From contig NZ_VDFU01000008.1 of assembly GCF_006152115.1 (NCBI RefSeq), positions 1 to 64,000 on the forward strand: 64,000 nucleotides of DNA, written 5' to 3'. Source of the stretch: Rubellimicrobium rubrum. Lineage in GTDB: Bacteria; Pseudomonadota; Alphaproteobacteria; Rhodobacterales; Rhodobacteraceae. The translations under genes and the position numbers were made by a program. Each line of letters opens with the position of its first letter. The stretch's first letter is position 1. The notes under the pieces were generated by a model. That model worked only from the letters and a program-made list of their open reading frames with translations, was not told where the DNA came from and ran no database searches. Positions 43,993 to 52,560 of the stretch are shown piece after piece.

Positions 43993-44598
43993 TCAGTCCG
44001 CCTTGGGCTGCTCGATCAGGTAGCCCTGGAGCGCCATGATCTGCACCCACAGGAACAGCACCAGCACCACCGGAAAGGCAAAGGTCTCCAGGGTCACCCA
44101 AAGCTCGGTGGTCTGGGTGCGCCAGATCACCTCGTTGGCGACGGCGAGGGCGGCGAACATGAGCGCGAGGCGGCGGGTCAGGATCATCCACCCCTCGTGC
44201 CGCATCGGCAGCAGCTCGCCCATGACCCATTCCAGCGTGCTGCGCCCCCACAAGAGACCCCCGCCCAGCAGCACCGCGAAGACGCCGTAGACGATGGTCG
44301 TCTTCATCTTGAAGAAGCTCTCGTCGTTGAACCAGGCGGTGAGGCCGCCAAAGACCACGACCATGAGGGCGGTAAAGACCTGCATGCGCGACAGCTTGCC
44401 CGTCAGCCACCAGAGCGCCGCTATGGCCACCAGAAGCAGCGGCACGAGCGCGAGGGTTGCGACGATGAAGCCCGAGTATTCCGTCCCGCCGATCTCGAAG
44501 CTCCGCTCCTTGATGCGGAGGTAGACGAGAAAGAACAGGAGCGTCGGCCCCAGTTCCAGGGCTTGCTTCAGGATGGGGTTGACGGGCCTGGCGGTCAT
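43993..44598 (-). CDS. Inner membrane protein YciB / septation protein A family
   Basis: Membrane protein of 201 residues with five to six hydrophobic helices. The N-terminal KQALELGPTLLFFLVYLR and the central WFNDESFFKMKTTIVYGVF fit the YciB/IspZ family, linked in other bacteria to septation and envelope integrity. ATG 44598 matches the family start; the longer open frame is not supported. Genes of this family are often next to ftsY in alphaproteobacteria, and ftsY follows here after one gene. Confidence 0.88.
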   Translation of the reverse strand: MTARPVNPILKQALELGPTLLFFLVYLRIKERSFEIGGTEYSGFIVATLALVPLLLVAIAALWWLTGKLSRMQVFTALMVVVFGGLTAWFNDESFFKMKTTIVYGVFAVLLGGGLLWGRSTLEWVMGELLPMRHEGWMILTRRLALMFAALAVANEVIWRTQTTELWVTLETFAFPVVLVLFLWVQIMALQGYLIEQPKAD

Positions 44599-44704
44599 GA
44601 CAGCTCTGGAACAGTTTTGTGACAGCCGCCTTATTGGACGGTCGGCCCAGTGTGACGCCCCAGCGGCAGGCGCACAAGGACCGACGGGACAACAAGGAGT
44701 GACG

Positions 44705-45202
44705 ATGCGCGAACTGATTGCCCGCGAGTTGAGCGACACCTTTGTCGCGGTTCCCTTTCCGGTCGCCCTGCTGCGGATCGTCGCGGCCGTGATCCTGGCC
44801 GGGCTGATCGGGGCCGAAAGGGAATGGCGCCGCAAGCCCGCGGGTCTGCGCACCCACATGCTCGTGTCGCTCGCCGCCTGCCTTTATGTCGTCGTCGGGC
44901 GCGAGCTGGTGGCCGGCGACTTCGTGGGCGCGCCGGACGGGCAGATGCGGGTGGACCCGCTCCACCTGATCGAGGCGGTGACGGCGGGGGTCGCGTTCCT
45001 GGTCGCCGGGATCGTCATCACCTCGGGCGGGCGCGTGCTCAACGTGACGACGGGGGCCTCGCTCTGGCTCGCAGGGGCCATCGGGCTGGCCTGCGGGGCG
45101 GGGGAGATTCCGCTCGCGGCGCTTGCCACAGTGGTGGTCCTGGTCGTCCTGACGGCGCTGACCGCAGTCGCCCATCTGCCGGGCGCGGGCACCGACGACT
45201 AA
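44705..45202 (+). CDS. MgtC/SapB family membrane protein
   Basis: Protein of 165 residues with four hydrophobic segments. The start of the MgtC domain is AAVILAGLIGAEREWRRKPAGLRTHMLVSL, here cited by its core GLIGAEREWRRKPAGLRTH. Members influence magnesium homeostasis or intracellular survival; many free-living bacteria have a copy of unknown role. ATG 44705 follows AAGGAGTGAC. It converges on ftsY. Confidence 0.86.
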   Translation: MRELIARELSDTFVAVPFPVALLRIVAAVILAGLIGAEREWRRKPAGLRTHMLVSLAACLYVVVGRELVAGDFVGAPDGQMRVDPLHLIEAVTAGVAFLVAGIVITSGGRVLNVTTGASLWLAGAIGLACGAGEIPLAALATVVVLVVLTALTAVAHLPGAGTDD

Positions 45203-45208
45203 GCGCCC

Positions 45209-46282
45209 TCAGGCCGCGCCGGTCAGGGCGCGGGCGAACTCCTCGGGATCGAAGGGGGCGAGGTCGTCGATCTGCTCGCCCACCCCGATGGCGTGGATCG
45301 GCAGCCCGAACTTGTCGGCGAGCGCGACCAGCACGCCCCCCTTGGCCGTCCCGTCGAGCTTGGTCATCACCAGCCCCGTCACGTCCGCGATCTTGCGGAA
45401 GATCTCCACCTGGCTCAGCGCGTTCTGCCCCGTGGTCGCGTCCAGCACGAGAAGGGTGTTGTGCGGGGCCGAAGGGTCCTTCTTGCGGATCACGCGGACG
45501 ATCTTGGCCAGTTCCTCCATCAGGTCCTGCCGGTTCTGGAGCCGCCCCGCCGTATCGATCAGGAGGAGGTCCGCCCCGTCCCGCGCCGCCCGCTCCATGG
45601 CGTCGAACGCGAGGCTGGCCGGGTCCGAGCCCTGCGCCGCTGTCAGCACCGGGACGCCCGCCCGCTGGCCCCAGACCTGCAACTGCTCCACCGCCGCCGC
45701 ACGGAAGGTGTCCCCCGCCGCGATCACCACCGTCTTTCCAGCGGCGCGGAACTGAGAGGCGAGCTTGCCGATGGTCGTGGTCTTGCCCGACCCGTTCACG
45801 CCCACCACCAGCACCACCTGCGGCAGCTTGGGGTAGATCGGCATGGGCCGGGCCACGCCCTCCATGATCCGGGCGACTTCGGCCGACAGGATCTCCTTGA
45901 TCTCGGGGACCGACAGCCGGCGTCCCATGCGCCCCTCGGCCAGGTTCGCCGTGACCCGCAGGGCCGTGTCCACGCCCATATCCGAGGCGACGAGCAGGTC
46001 CTCGATCTCCTCCAGCATGGCATCATCCAGCGTCCGCCGTGGAACCTCCACCTCCTCGCGACCGAAGAGGCGGCCCAGGAGGCCGGGACGCGCGGCAGGG
46101 GCGATCGGAGCGTCGAGCGCCGGGGGCGGCACGGGGGCCGGGGTCATCAAGCTGGGCGCGGGGTCGGGCTCCGCGGCGGCCAGGGGCGCGGGCTCCCCCT
46201 CGCCCACGATGTCCGACAGCCCCTCGTCCAGCTTGGAGGAGGTCTTGAACAGCCGGTCCTTGAGCTTGCCGAAAAAGGACAT
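45209..46282 (-). CDS. ftsY: Signal recognition particle receptor FtsY
   Basis: GTPase of 357 residues that receives SRP-bound ribosomes at the membrane. An acidic, Ala/Pro-rich A region (about residues 1-70) is followed by the N domain and the G domain with GVNGSGKTTTIGKLA, DTFRAAAVEQL, LLIDTAGRLQN and TKLDGTAKGG, ending in the FDPEEFARAL tail. ATG 46282 begins MSFFGKLKDRLFKTSSKL, the lipid-contacting helix. Confidence 0.95.
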   Translation of the reverse strand: MSFFGKLKDRLFKTSSKLDEGLSDIVGEGEPAPLAAAEPDPAPSLMTPAPVPPPALDAPIAPAARPGLLGRLFGREEVEVPRRTLDDAMLEEIEDLLVASDMGVDTALRVTANLAEGRMGRRLSVPEIKEILSAEVARIMEGVARPMPIYPKLPQVVLVVGVNGSGKTTTIGKLASQFRAAGKTVVIAAGDTFRAAAVEQLQVWGQRAGVPVLTAAQGSDPASLAFDAMERAARDGADLLLIDTAGRLQNRQDLMEELAKIVRVIRKKDPSAPHNTLLVLDATTGQNALSQVEIFRKIADVTGLVMTKLDGTAKGGVLVALADKFGLPIHAIGVGEQIDDLAPFDPEEFARALTGAA

Positions 46283-46428
46283 GAAACCCCCAGGTCGTGT
46301 GCCCCCGTCACGTAATCCTTCGCAGGGGCCTTGCAAAGGCGCGGCGTGCGGGCAAGGCGCCGCCGGTCTGCGGTCGCGGCAGCCCTGAGGGCTGGCAAGG
46401 GCCGCTCCGGTCTGGCAGGCTGGCCCCC

Positions 46429-46836
46429 ATGCGCATCCTCGTCCTCGCCTTCGTGGCCCTCGCCGCCCCCGCCCTCGCCCAGGAGGTCGTCACGGCCGAG
46501 GAGTTCGAGTCCCTCGTCGAGGGCCGGACCCTGACCTATGGCGAGCCCGGTCAGGAGCCCTACGGTTTGGAGCACTACTTCCCCAACCGACGCGTCACCT
46601 GGGCCTTCGTCGGGTCCGACGAGTGCATCGAAGGCACCTGGCACGCCGAAGGCCCTCCGGACGCGCCCGCCATCTGCTTCGACTACCAGAACGACCTGGA
46701 GACCCAGTGCTGGCGCATCTTCCGCGATGGCGACGGGCTCCGGGCCGAGTACCTGAACGACGGCGGCACCGCGACTATGCTTTACGAACTGGCCGACGAC
46801 CCGAACGGGTTGGTCTGCGGGGGCGTGGGGGTCTGA
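46429..46836 (+). CDS. Small secreted protein of unknown function
   Basis: 135 residues with a clean signal peptide (MRILVLAFVALAAPALA, cleavage before QEVV). The mature part has paired cysteines (DECIEG, AICFDY, TQCWRI, LVCGG), suggesting two disulfides. I do not recognise a named domain; similar small periplasmic proteins occur across Rhodobacterales. It lies between ftsY (divergent) and xseA (convergent). Confidence 0.65.
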   Translation: MRILVLAFVALAAPALAQEVVTAEEFESLVEGRTLTYGEPGQEPYGLEHYFPNRRVTWAFVGSDECIEGTWHAEGPPDAPAICFDYQNDLETQCWRIFRDGDGLRAEYLNDGGTATMLYELADDPNGLVCGGVGV

Positions 46837-46852
46837 CCCTCGCACGCCGACG

Positions 46853-48472
46853 CTAGAGCAGGCTCCCCTGCTCGGGCGGGGGATCGGCCGGGCGCTTCCT
46901 GGCCCCAGTGGCCGGCCGGTTGCCCACCGTAAGCCGCCCGTCGGCGAACTGGATCTCGAGGGCCGCCGCCCGGGACGCCGCATCGGCGGTGGTCACCACC
47001 TGCCCGTCCGCCCGCACCACGGCAAAGCCGCGCTTCAGAGTCTCCTCGTAGCCCAGCGTCTCGCGCAAGCGATCAAGCGCCAGGAGCCCCTCGCGCAGCC
47101 GCCCGATACGGGCCAGCGGCAGGTCGGGCGTCAGGCTTGCCGCCACCCTCTCGAAATCCTCCCGGCTTTCGGCCACCGTCCGACGCACCACGGGATGGAG
47201 GCGCGGGGCCACCCGCTCCAGCACGTCGCGCCGGAACCGCACTCGGGCTTGCTGCGCCCGGTCGAGCCGCGCAGACAAGTCGTCCAGATCCCGCCGCGCA
47301 TCCCGCGCCGTCCGCGCCAGCGCCGGGGCCATGGCCCGCGTGGCCTCCTCGAGCCTGCGCCGCTCGGCCCGGATGCTCCGCACCAGCACCCCAGTCCCGA
47401 GCCGCAGATCCGCGAGTTGCACACGCCGCCGCTCGGTCACGCTGCGCAAGGCGCGCGGAAGCTGCGCGCCCAGGTAGTCGAGCCGCTGCTGCGCCTGCCC
47501 GACGATGACGTCGCCGCGCGGCAAGGCGCGGGCAAGGTCATTCAGCCGTTGCCGCCGCTGGAACACACCCTGCCTCAGGGCACGGGACGCCCGCGCCGAC
47601 AGGACCGCCGTCCGCTCGGCCAACTCCGCCCGCACCGGCACGGCCATCTCGGCGGCGGCGGTGGGGGTCGGCGCACGCAGGTCGGCGGCATGGTCGCAGA
47701 GCGTCGTGTCCGTCTCGTGCCCCACCGCCGAGATGACAGGGATCTTGGACGCCGCGACGGCGCGGACCACGATTTCTTCGTTGAAGCCCCACAGATCCTC
47801 GATGGAGCCGCCACCGCGCGCCACGATCACCACATCGGGGCGCGGGATCGGGCCGTCCATCGGCAGCGCGTTGAAGCCCTTGACCGCGCGGGCGACCTCG
47901 GGCGCGCAGTTCGCCCCTTGCACGGCCACGGGCCACACGATCACCCGGCGCGGAAAGCGGTCGCGCAGACGGTGCAGGATATCCCGGATCACCGCGCCCG
48001 ACGGCGAGGTCACGACGCCGATCACCTCGGGAAGGTAGGGGATGGGCTTCTTGCGCCCCGCATCGAACAGCCCCTCGCCCGCCAGCGCCTTCCGCCGCGC
48101 CTCCAGTTGCGCCATCAGCGCACCGGCCCCGGCGGGGGCGATGTCGTCCACCGTCATCTGGTACTTGGACTGCCCCGGAAAGGTGGTGAGCCGCCCGGTC
48201 GCGACGACCTCCATGCCTTCTTCGGGCCGTGCGGTCAGCTTGGAGGCCTGCCCCTTCCAGACGATCGCCGCCAGCACCGACCGGTCGTCCTTGAGATCGA
48301 AGTACAGATGCCCCGACGGTGGACGCGCGACCCGCCCCACCTCGCCCCGCACCCGCACGAAGGAAAACTCCCCCTCCACCATGCGCCTGACGGCCTGCGA
48401 CAGCTCGGACACCGAGAACTCGGGCGCGTTGGAGCGGCGCGGCGGCGCGTCGTCGTCGTCGAGAAGGTCCAT
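46853..48472 (-). CDS. xseA: Exodeoxyribonuclease VII large subunit
   Basis: Catalytic subunit of the single-strand exonuclease, 539 residues. An N-terminal OB fold (EFSVSELSQAVRRMVEGEF, VRVRGEVGRV, GHLYFDLKDD) is followed by the nuclease domain (VTSPSGAVIRDILHRLRDRF, ARGGGSIEDLWGFNEE, ISAVGHETDTTLCD) and a long, Arg-rich coiled-coil tail. ATG 48472 is set by the family start. Divergent from purD with 72 bases between, the usual alphaproteobacterial arrangement. Confidence 0.93.
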   Translation of the reverse strand: MDLLDDDDAPPRRSNAPEFSVSELSQAVRRMVEGEFSFVRVRGEVGRVARPPSGHLYFDLKDDRSVLAAIVWKGQASKLTARPEEGMEVVATGRLTTFPGQSKYQMTVDDIAPAGAGALMAQLEARRKALAGEGLFDAGRKKPIPYLPEVIGVVTSPSGAVIRDILHRLRDRFPRRVIVWPVAVQGANCAPEVARAVKGFNALPMDGPIPRPDVVIVARGGGSIEDLWGFNEEIVVRAVAASKIPVISAVGHETDTTLCDHAADLRAPTPTAAAEMAVPVRAELAERTAVLSARASRALRQGVFQRRQRLNDLARALPRGDVIVGQAQQRLDYLGAQLPRALRSVTERRRVQLADLRLGTGVLVRSIRAERRRLEEATRAMAPALARTARDARRDLDDLSARLDRAQQARVRFRRDVLERVAPRLHPVVRRTVAESREDFERVAASLTPDLPLARIGRLREGLLALDRLRETLGYEETLKRGFAVVRADGQVVTTADAASRAAALEIQFADGRLTVGNRPATGARKRPADPPPEQGSLL

Positions 48473-48544
48473 GTCGCGTCCTTGTGCGGTCCGGCCCGTC
48501 ACCTTAGAACGCCTCGCGAACAAGGCCAACCGGGAGACGCCGCC

Positions 48545-49795
48545 ATGAACATCCTGATCCTCGGCTCCGGCGGCCGCGAACATGCCTTGGCCTGGGCGGT
48601 CAAGCAGAACCCGAAATGCGACCGCCTGATCGCCGCACCGGGCAATCCGGGGATCGCGATGGTCGCCGAATGCGCCGATCTCGATATCCTCGACGGCGAT
48701 GCGGTGGCCGCCTTCTGTGGGGAAAACGCGGTGGACCTCGTGATCGTGGGGCCCGAGGCTCCGCTGGCCGCTGGCGTGGCCGACCGCCTTCGCGCGGCGG
48801 ATGTGCTGGTCTTTGGCCCATCCCAGCAGGCCGCCACGCTGGAGGCGTCCAAGGCCTTCACCAAGGAGGTCTGCGACGCCTGCGGCGCCCCGACCGCCGC
48901 CTGGGCGCGCTTCGACAACCTTGAGGAGGCCAAGGCGCATGTCCGGCGCGAGGGCGCGCCCATCGTCATCAAGGCCGACGGGCTGGCCGCCGGGAAAGGT
49001 GTCACGGTCGCCCAGACCGTGCCGGAAGCGCTGACCGCGCTCGACGCGGTCTTCGCGGGCGGCGAAGGGCAGGTGGTCATTGAGGAATGCCTGACCGGCG
49101 AGGAGGCGTCCTTCTTCATCCTTTGCGACGGCACGGCCATGCTGCCCATCGGCACCGCGCAGGACCACAAGCGCGTGGGCGAAGGCGACACAGGCCCCAA
49201 CACCGGCGGCATGGGCGCCTATTCCCCCGCCCCCATCCTGTCCGACGCGGTCCAGAAGCGCGCCCTGGACGAGATCGTGGGCCCGACCCTGCGGGAGATG
49301 GCCAAGCGCGGGACGCCGTATCAGGGGGTGCTTTATGCGGGCCTGATGATCCGGGACGGCGCGCCCAAGCTCATCGAATACAACGTCCGTTTCGGCGACC
49401 CCGAATGCCAGGTCCTGATGATGCGTCTTGGCGGGCAGGCGCTCGACCTCATCCAGGCCTGCGCCGAGGGCCGCCTGCCCGAGATGACGGCCCATTGGGC
49501 CGAGGATCACGCGCTCACGGTCGTGCTGGCCGCCAATGGCTACCCCGGCACGCCCGAGAAGGGGAGCGTAATCCAGGGCCTCGGCGACCTGCCGGAGACG
49601 TCGGAGACCATGGTCTTCCACGCCGGAACCAGGGAACAGGACGGTCGCCTCGTGGCGAATGGCGGGCGGGTCCTCAACGTCACTGCGCGGGGCCACACCC
49701 TACGCGAGGCGCGCGACCGGGCCTATGCCATGGTGGACCGGATCGAGGCTCCTGGCCTCTTCTGCCGCGCCGATATCGGCTGGCGGGCTCTCTAG
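48545..49795 (+). CDS. purD: Phosphoribosylamine-glycine ligase
   Basis: ATP-grasp ligase of purine synthesis, 416 residues. The N-terminal LILGSGGREHALAW, the ATP-grasp loop VIKADGLAAGKGVT, PIGTAQDHKRVGEGDTGPN and YNVRFGDPECQ are all present. ATG 48545 overlaps no gene. Its TAG stop shares the CTAG sequence 49792-49795 with the stop of the convergent MmcQ-type gene. Confidence 0.95.
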   Translation: MNILILGSGGREHALAWAVKQNPKCDRLIAAPGNPGIAMVAECADLDILDGDAVAAFCGENAVDLVIVGPEAPLAAGVADRLRAADVLVFGPSQQAATLEASKAFTKEVCDACGAPTAAWARFDNLEEAKAHVRREGAPIVIKADGLAAGKGVTVAQTVPEALTALDAVFAGGEGQVVIEECLTGEEASFFILCDGTAMLPIGTAQDHKRVGEGDTGPNTGGMGAYSPAPILSDAVQKRALDEIVGPTLREMAKRGTPYQGVLYAGLMIRDGAPKLIEYNVRFGDPECQVLMMRLGGQALDLIQACAEGRLPEMTAHWAEDHALTVVLAANGYPGTPEKGSVIQGLGDLPETSETMVFHAGTREQDGRLVANGGRVLNVTARGHTLREARDRAYAMVDRIEAPGLFCRADIGWRAL

Positions 49796-50139
49796 CCGTC
49801 GAACGGCAGGAGCCCGGCCTGTACCTTCTTCGGCAGCCCCCACCGCACGATCCGGTAGGAGGCCGCAAGCCGGTGCCGCAGTTCCTCCTCCGGGCAGTCG
49901 TCGGGCAGGTTGACCCAGGAGCGATGGAAGTAGGGCGCCCGCCGCGCCACCCCGGCGTCGATCAGCAGTTCGGCCGTTTCCACGCCATCGGTCTTGACCG
50001 ACACGCCCGGCATGACCGCGCCGATGCAGGCGAACATCTTGCCGCCGACCTTCCAGGCGTCATGCCCGCCACCCCAGGGGTCGGACACCTCCGCCCCGGG
50101 GAAGCCCGCGCAGATCGCGTTGACCAAGTCCCGGCTCAT
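49792..50139 (-). CDS. MmcQ/YjbR family protein
   Basis: Small protein of 115 residues with the CyaY-like fold of the MmcQ/YjbR family (WGGGHDAWKVGGKMFACIG, VSVKTDGVETAELL, SWVNLPDDCPEEELRHRL). Members bind DNA or nucleotides in vitro; the biological role is unclear. ATG 50139 fits family length; the upstream in-frame ATG lies in the rpmB terminator. Confidence 0.85.
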   Translation of the reverse strand: MSRDLVNAICAGFPGAEVSDPWGGGHDAWKVGGKMFACIGAVMPGVSVKTDGVETAELLIDAGVARRAPYFHRSWVNLPDDCPEEELRHRLAASYRIVRWGLPKKVQAGLLPFDG

Positions 50140-50188
50140 GCCCCCAAGCCTCGCACGCTGCCCCGAGTCGGGGAAGCCCCCGAAACGC

Positions 50189-50212
50189 AAAAGCCCCGCC
50201 GAAGCGGGGCTC
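50189..50212 (-). terminator. Rho-independent terminator after rpmB
   Basis: On the minus strand AGCCCCGC TTCG GCGGGGCTTTTG forms a stable tetraloop hairpin followed by TTTT, 26 bases beyond the rpmB stop. Confidence 0.9.
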
Positions 50213-50237
50213 TGCACGTCCATCAAGCGCGATCGGC

Positions 50238-50543
50238 TCAGGCCGCGGCAGCCTCGGCCGGGGCGGCGGCGAGCTTCGCGATCTCTTTCTTGATGCGGAG
50301 CGCGTCGGCCGAGAGTTCCTCGTCCTTGGCCTTCTTGAGGAAGGCATCAAGGCCGCCGCGGTGATCCACCGAGCGGAGCGCGTGGTTCGAGATACGCAGG
50401 CGGAAGGAGCGGCCCAGCGACTCCGACTCAAGGGTCACGTCCTGCAGGTTCGGCAGGAAGCGGCGCTTGGTCTTGTTGTTGGCGTGGGACACGTTGTGGC
50501 CCGACATCGGACCCTTCCCGGTGAGTTCGCACTTGCGCGACAT
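50238..50543 (-). CDS. rpmB: 50S ribosomal protein L28
   Basis: Large-subunit protein of 101 residues. It begins [20 protein letters not shown] and continues [12 protein letters not shown], the family signature. The C-terminal extension rich in Ala and Lys is typical of alphaproteobacteria. It is a single-gene unit with its own terminator. Confidence 0.96.
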   Translation of the reverse strand: MSRKCELTGKGPMSGHNVSHANNKTKRRFLPNLQDVTLESESLGRSFRLRISNHALRSVDHRGGLDAFLKKAKDEELSADALRIKKEIAKLAAAPAEAAAA

Positions 50544-50670
50544 GGTTTCTCGTCCTCTGGCTTATGGCCGCGGGACCGCGGCGCGACATGAGCGACACCC
50601 CGCCCGGGGGCGCCTGAATTTGGTCCGTGGGCATTAAGGCGTTCCGTGCCGGAGGTCAAGCGAGTCGCCG

Positions 50671-51465
50671 TCACGTCGCATCAAGATCCCCATGCCGGAT
50701 CGGCAGCGCCCCGGCCCGTTCCCTCGCTCGGTCGGCCAGCCCCGGATGCCCTGCCTCGCCTCGCGCGGCCAGCCGCAGCCACCATCCCCGCGACCCGGCC
50801 CGCGCGGCGCGATGGGCATCCCGAATGGGCTGCGCCCGCGCCTTCCGCGCCCCGGCCTCCTCCTGCACGAGCCGCATCCCCCCCGCCCCGCGCAGCGTGC
50901 GGATCGCGGGGTGCCCGCCGAAACCCAGCCGCACGGGCCGCAGCCCCGGATACAGCGCCCGGATCGCCCTCGCATGGCGCAGATCCTCTGGCACGAAGGG
51001 GTCGAAGACCAACAGGCCCGCAAGCCCCGGCATCGCCCGCGCTCCGAGATCGCCCAAGGCTTCGTCCCAGCCCCGAGCCTCGGACCGGTAGCGGGCGTCC
51101 CAGGGCGCGAGGGGAGAGACCTGCGGCGACACCACCACCGCCTGCGCCAGCCCCAGCACCCGCGCGAAACGCAGCGCGCCAAATCCGCCCATGGAGAATC
51201 CCAGCGCCTGCACGCGGCCCCGCGCCACCCGCGCCAGCGCCTCTTCCAGCGCCGGGGTCTCCGCGTTGACGAACCAGTCGTTGGCCCGCGTCTTGATGGC
51301 GAGTTGCGAGAATCCCTGTCGGGCGAAGTTCGTGGAATGGGTGTCGGCGCTGAAGCCGTCCCGCCCGTCCCTGCGGTAGTCGAAGGTGACCACCATCCGC
51401 TCGGACCGCCCGCGGATCAGCACGGCGCGCAGCCGCGCCCCGTCGAAGACCACCTCGGGGGTCAC
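50671..51465 (-). CDS. Alpha/beta hydrolase-like protein
   Basis: Protein of 264 residues whose centre has the nucleophile elbow GFSMGGFGALRFARVLG (Ser about residue 98) in an alpha/beta-hydrolase pattern. The first half contains VVTFDYRRDGRDGF and NFARQGFSQLAIKTRANDW, typical of an uncharacterised group in Rhodobacterales. The C-terminal part is Arg-rich and low in complexity. GTG 51465 overlaps the meaB stop (GTGA). Substrate unknown. Confidence 0.7.
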   Translation of the reverse strand: MTPEVVFDGARLRAVLIRGRSERMVVTFDYRRDGRDGFSADTHSTNFARQGFSQLAIKTRANDWFVNAETPALEEALARVARGRVQALGFSMGGFGALRFARVLGLAQAVVVSPQVSPLAPWDARYRSEARGWDEALGDLGARAMPGLAGLLVFDPFVPEDLRHARAIRALYPGLRPVRLGFGGHPAIRTLRGAGGMRLVQEEAGARKARAQPIRDAHRAARAGSRGWWLRLAARGEAGHPGLADRARERAGALPIRHGDLDAT

Positions 51466-52421
51466 GCCTCCAGCGCCCGCCGTGCCGCCTCTGGGGGCGA
51501 GAGCCGCCCGGCCTCCACCTCGGCGCGCAGCGTGCTGGCGAGCCGGGGGTCGCGGTGAAGCCGGGCGAGCGCCTGCTGAACGAACTCCTCCTCGAACCAG
51601 AGCAGCCGCTGCTCGGCCCGCCGCCGCGCCAGATGCCCCTGATCCCGCCGCCAGAGCCAGAGCCGCTCCACCGCCGCCCAAGCCTCGCGCAGCCCCGTTC
51701 CGGTCAGGGCCGATACGGTCAGCACACAGGGAAACCCCTCCGGGTCCTGGGGCCGCTTCCGCATCAGCCGCAACGCCGCCGCATAGTCGCCCTGCGTATG
51801 CGCCGCCGCCGCCGGATCGCGGTCGGCCTTGTTCACCAGGATCAGGTCCGCCGCCTCCATGACCCCGCGCTTCACGCCCTGGAGGTCGTCGCCCCCGTGC
51901 GGCGCAAGGACCATGGCAAAGATATCGGTCATCTCGGCCACCATCGTCTCGGACTGGCCTACGCCCACGGTTTCCACGATCACGAGGTCGAAGCCCGCCG
52001 CCTCGCAAAGCCGCACCGCCTCGCGCGTGCGGCGCGCCACGCCGCCGAGTTGCCCTCCGGCGGGAGAGGGACGGATGAAGGCCAGGGGCTCGCGCGACAG
52101 CCGCTCCATCCGGGTCTTGTCGCCCAGGATCGAGCCACCGAACCGCTGCGACGACGGGTCCACCGCCAGCACCGCGACGCGACGGCCCTGCCCGGTCAGT
52201 TGCATCCCCAGCACCTCGATCAGCGTGGACTTGCCCGCGCCGGGCGTCCCCGAAAGCCCGAGCCGCAGCGCCGTCTCCCTCTCGGGCAGCGCGGCCAGCA
52301 GCGCCTCGGCGCGGTCGCGGTGATCCTCGCGGGCGCTTTCCACCAGCGTGATCGCGCGGGCGAGCGCGCGGCGGTCGCCTTGGGCGACGGCGACGGCAAG
52401 CGTGGCGGGGTCGAGATCCAT
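51462..52421 (-). CDS. meaB: Methylmalonyl-CoA mutase-associated GTPase MeaB
   Basis: G3E-type GTPase of 319 residues that protects and reloads adenosylcobalamin-dependent mutases. Motifs are GLSGTPGAGKSTLIE (P-loop), VAVLAVDPSSQRFGGSILG, ETVGVGQSE and LVNKADRD. It probably starts at ATG 52421; ATG 52430 is three codons upstream. The mutase gene is not in the window. The 3' end is coupled to the hydrolase gene. Confidence 0.9.
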   Translation of the reverse strand: MDLDPATLAVAVAQGDRRALARAITLVESAREDHRDRAEALLAALPERETALRLGLSGTPGAGKSTLIEVLGMQLTGQGRRVAVLAVDPSSQRFGGSILGDKTRMERLSREPLAFIRPSPAGGQLGGVARRTREAVRLCEAAGFDLVIVETVGVGQSETMVAEMTDIFAMVLAPHGGDDLQGVKRGVMEAADLILVNKADRDPAAAAHTQGDYAAALRLMRKRPQDPEGFPCVLTVSALTGTGLREAWAAVERLWLWRRDQGHLARRRAEQRLLWFEEEFVQQALARLHRDPRLASTLRAEVEAGRLSPPEAARRALEA

Positions 52422-52560
52422 ACCGCCCATAGAGCCCGCCCCGGTGGCGCTGTCCAGATTCGCCGGACCCACGGGGCAAGCTTCAGCCCGCCACCTTGCC
52501 CCCAAGACAGCCCGAGACCCGCCCTACACATCCCGCCCCCGATCCCGCATATCCCCCTCC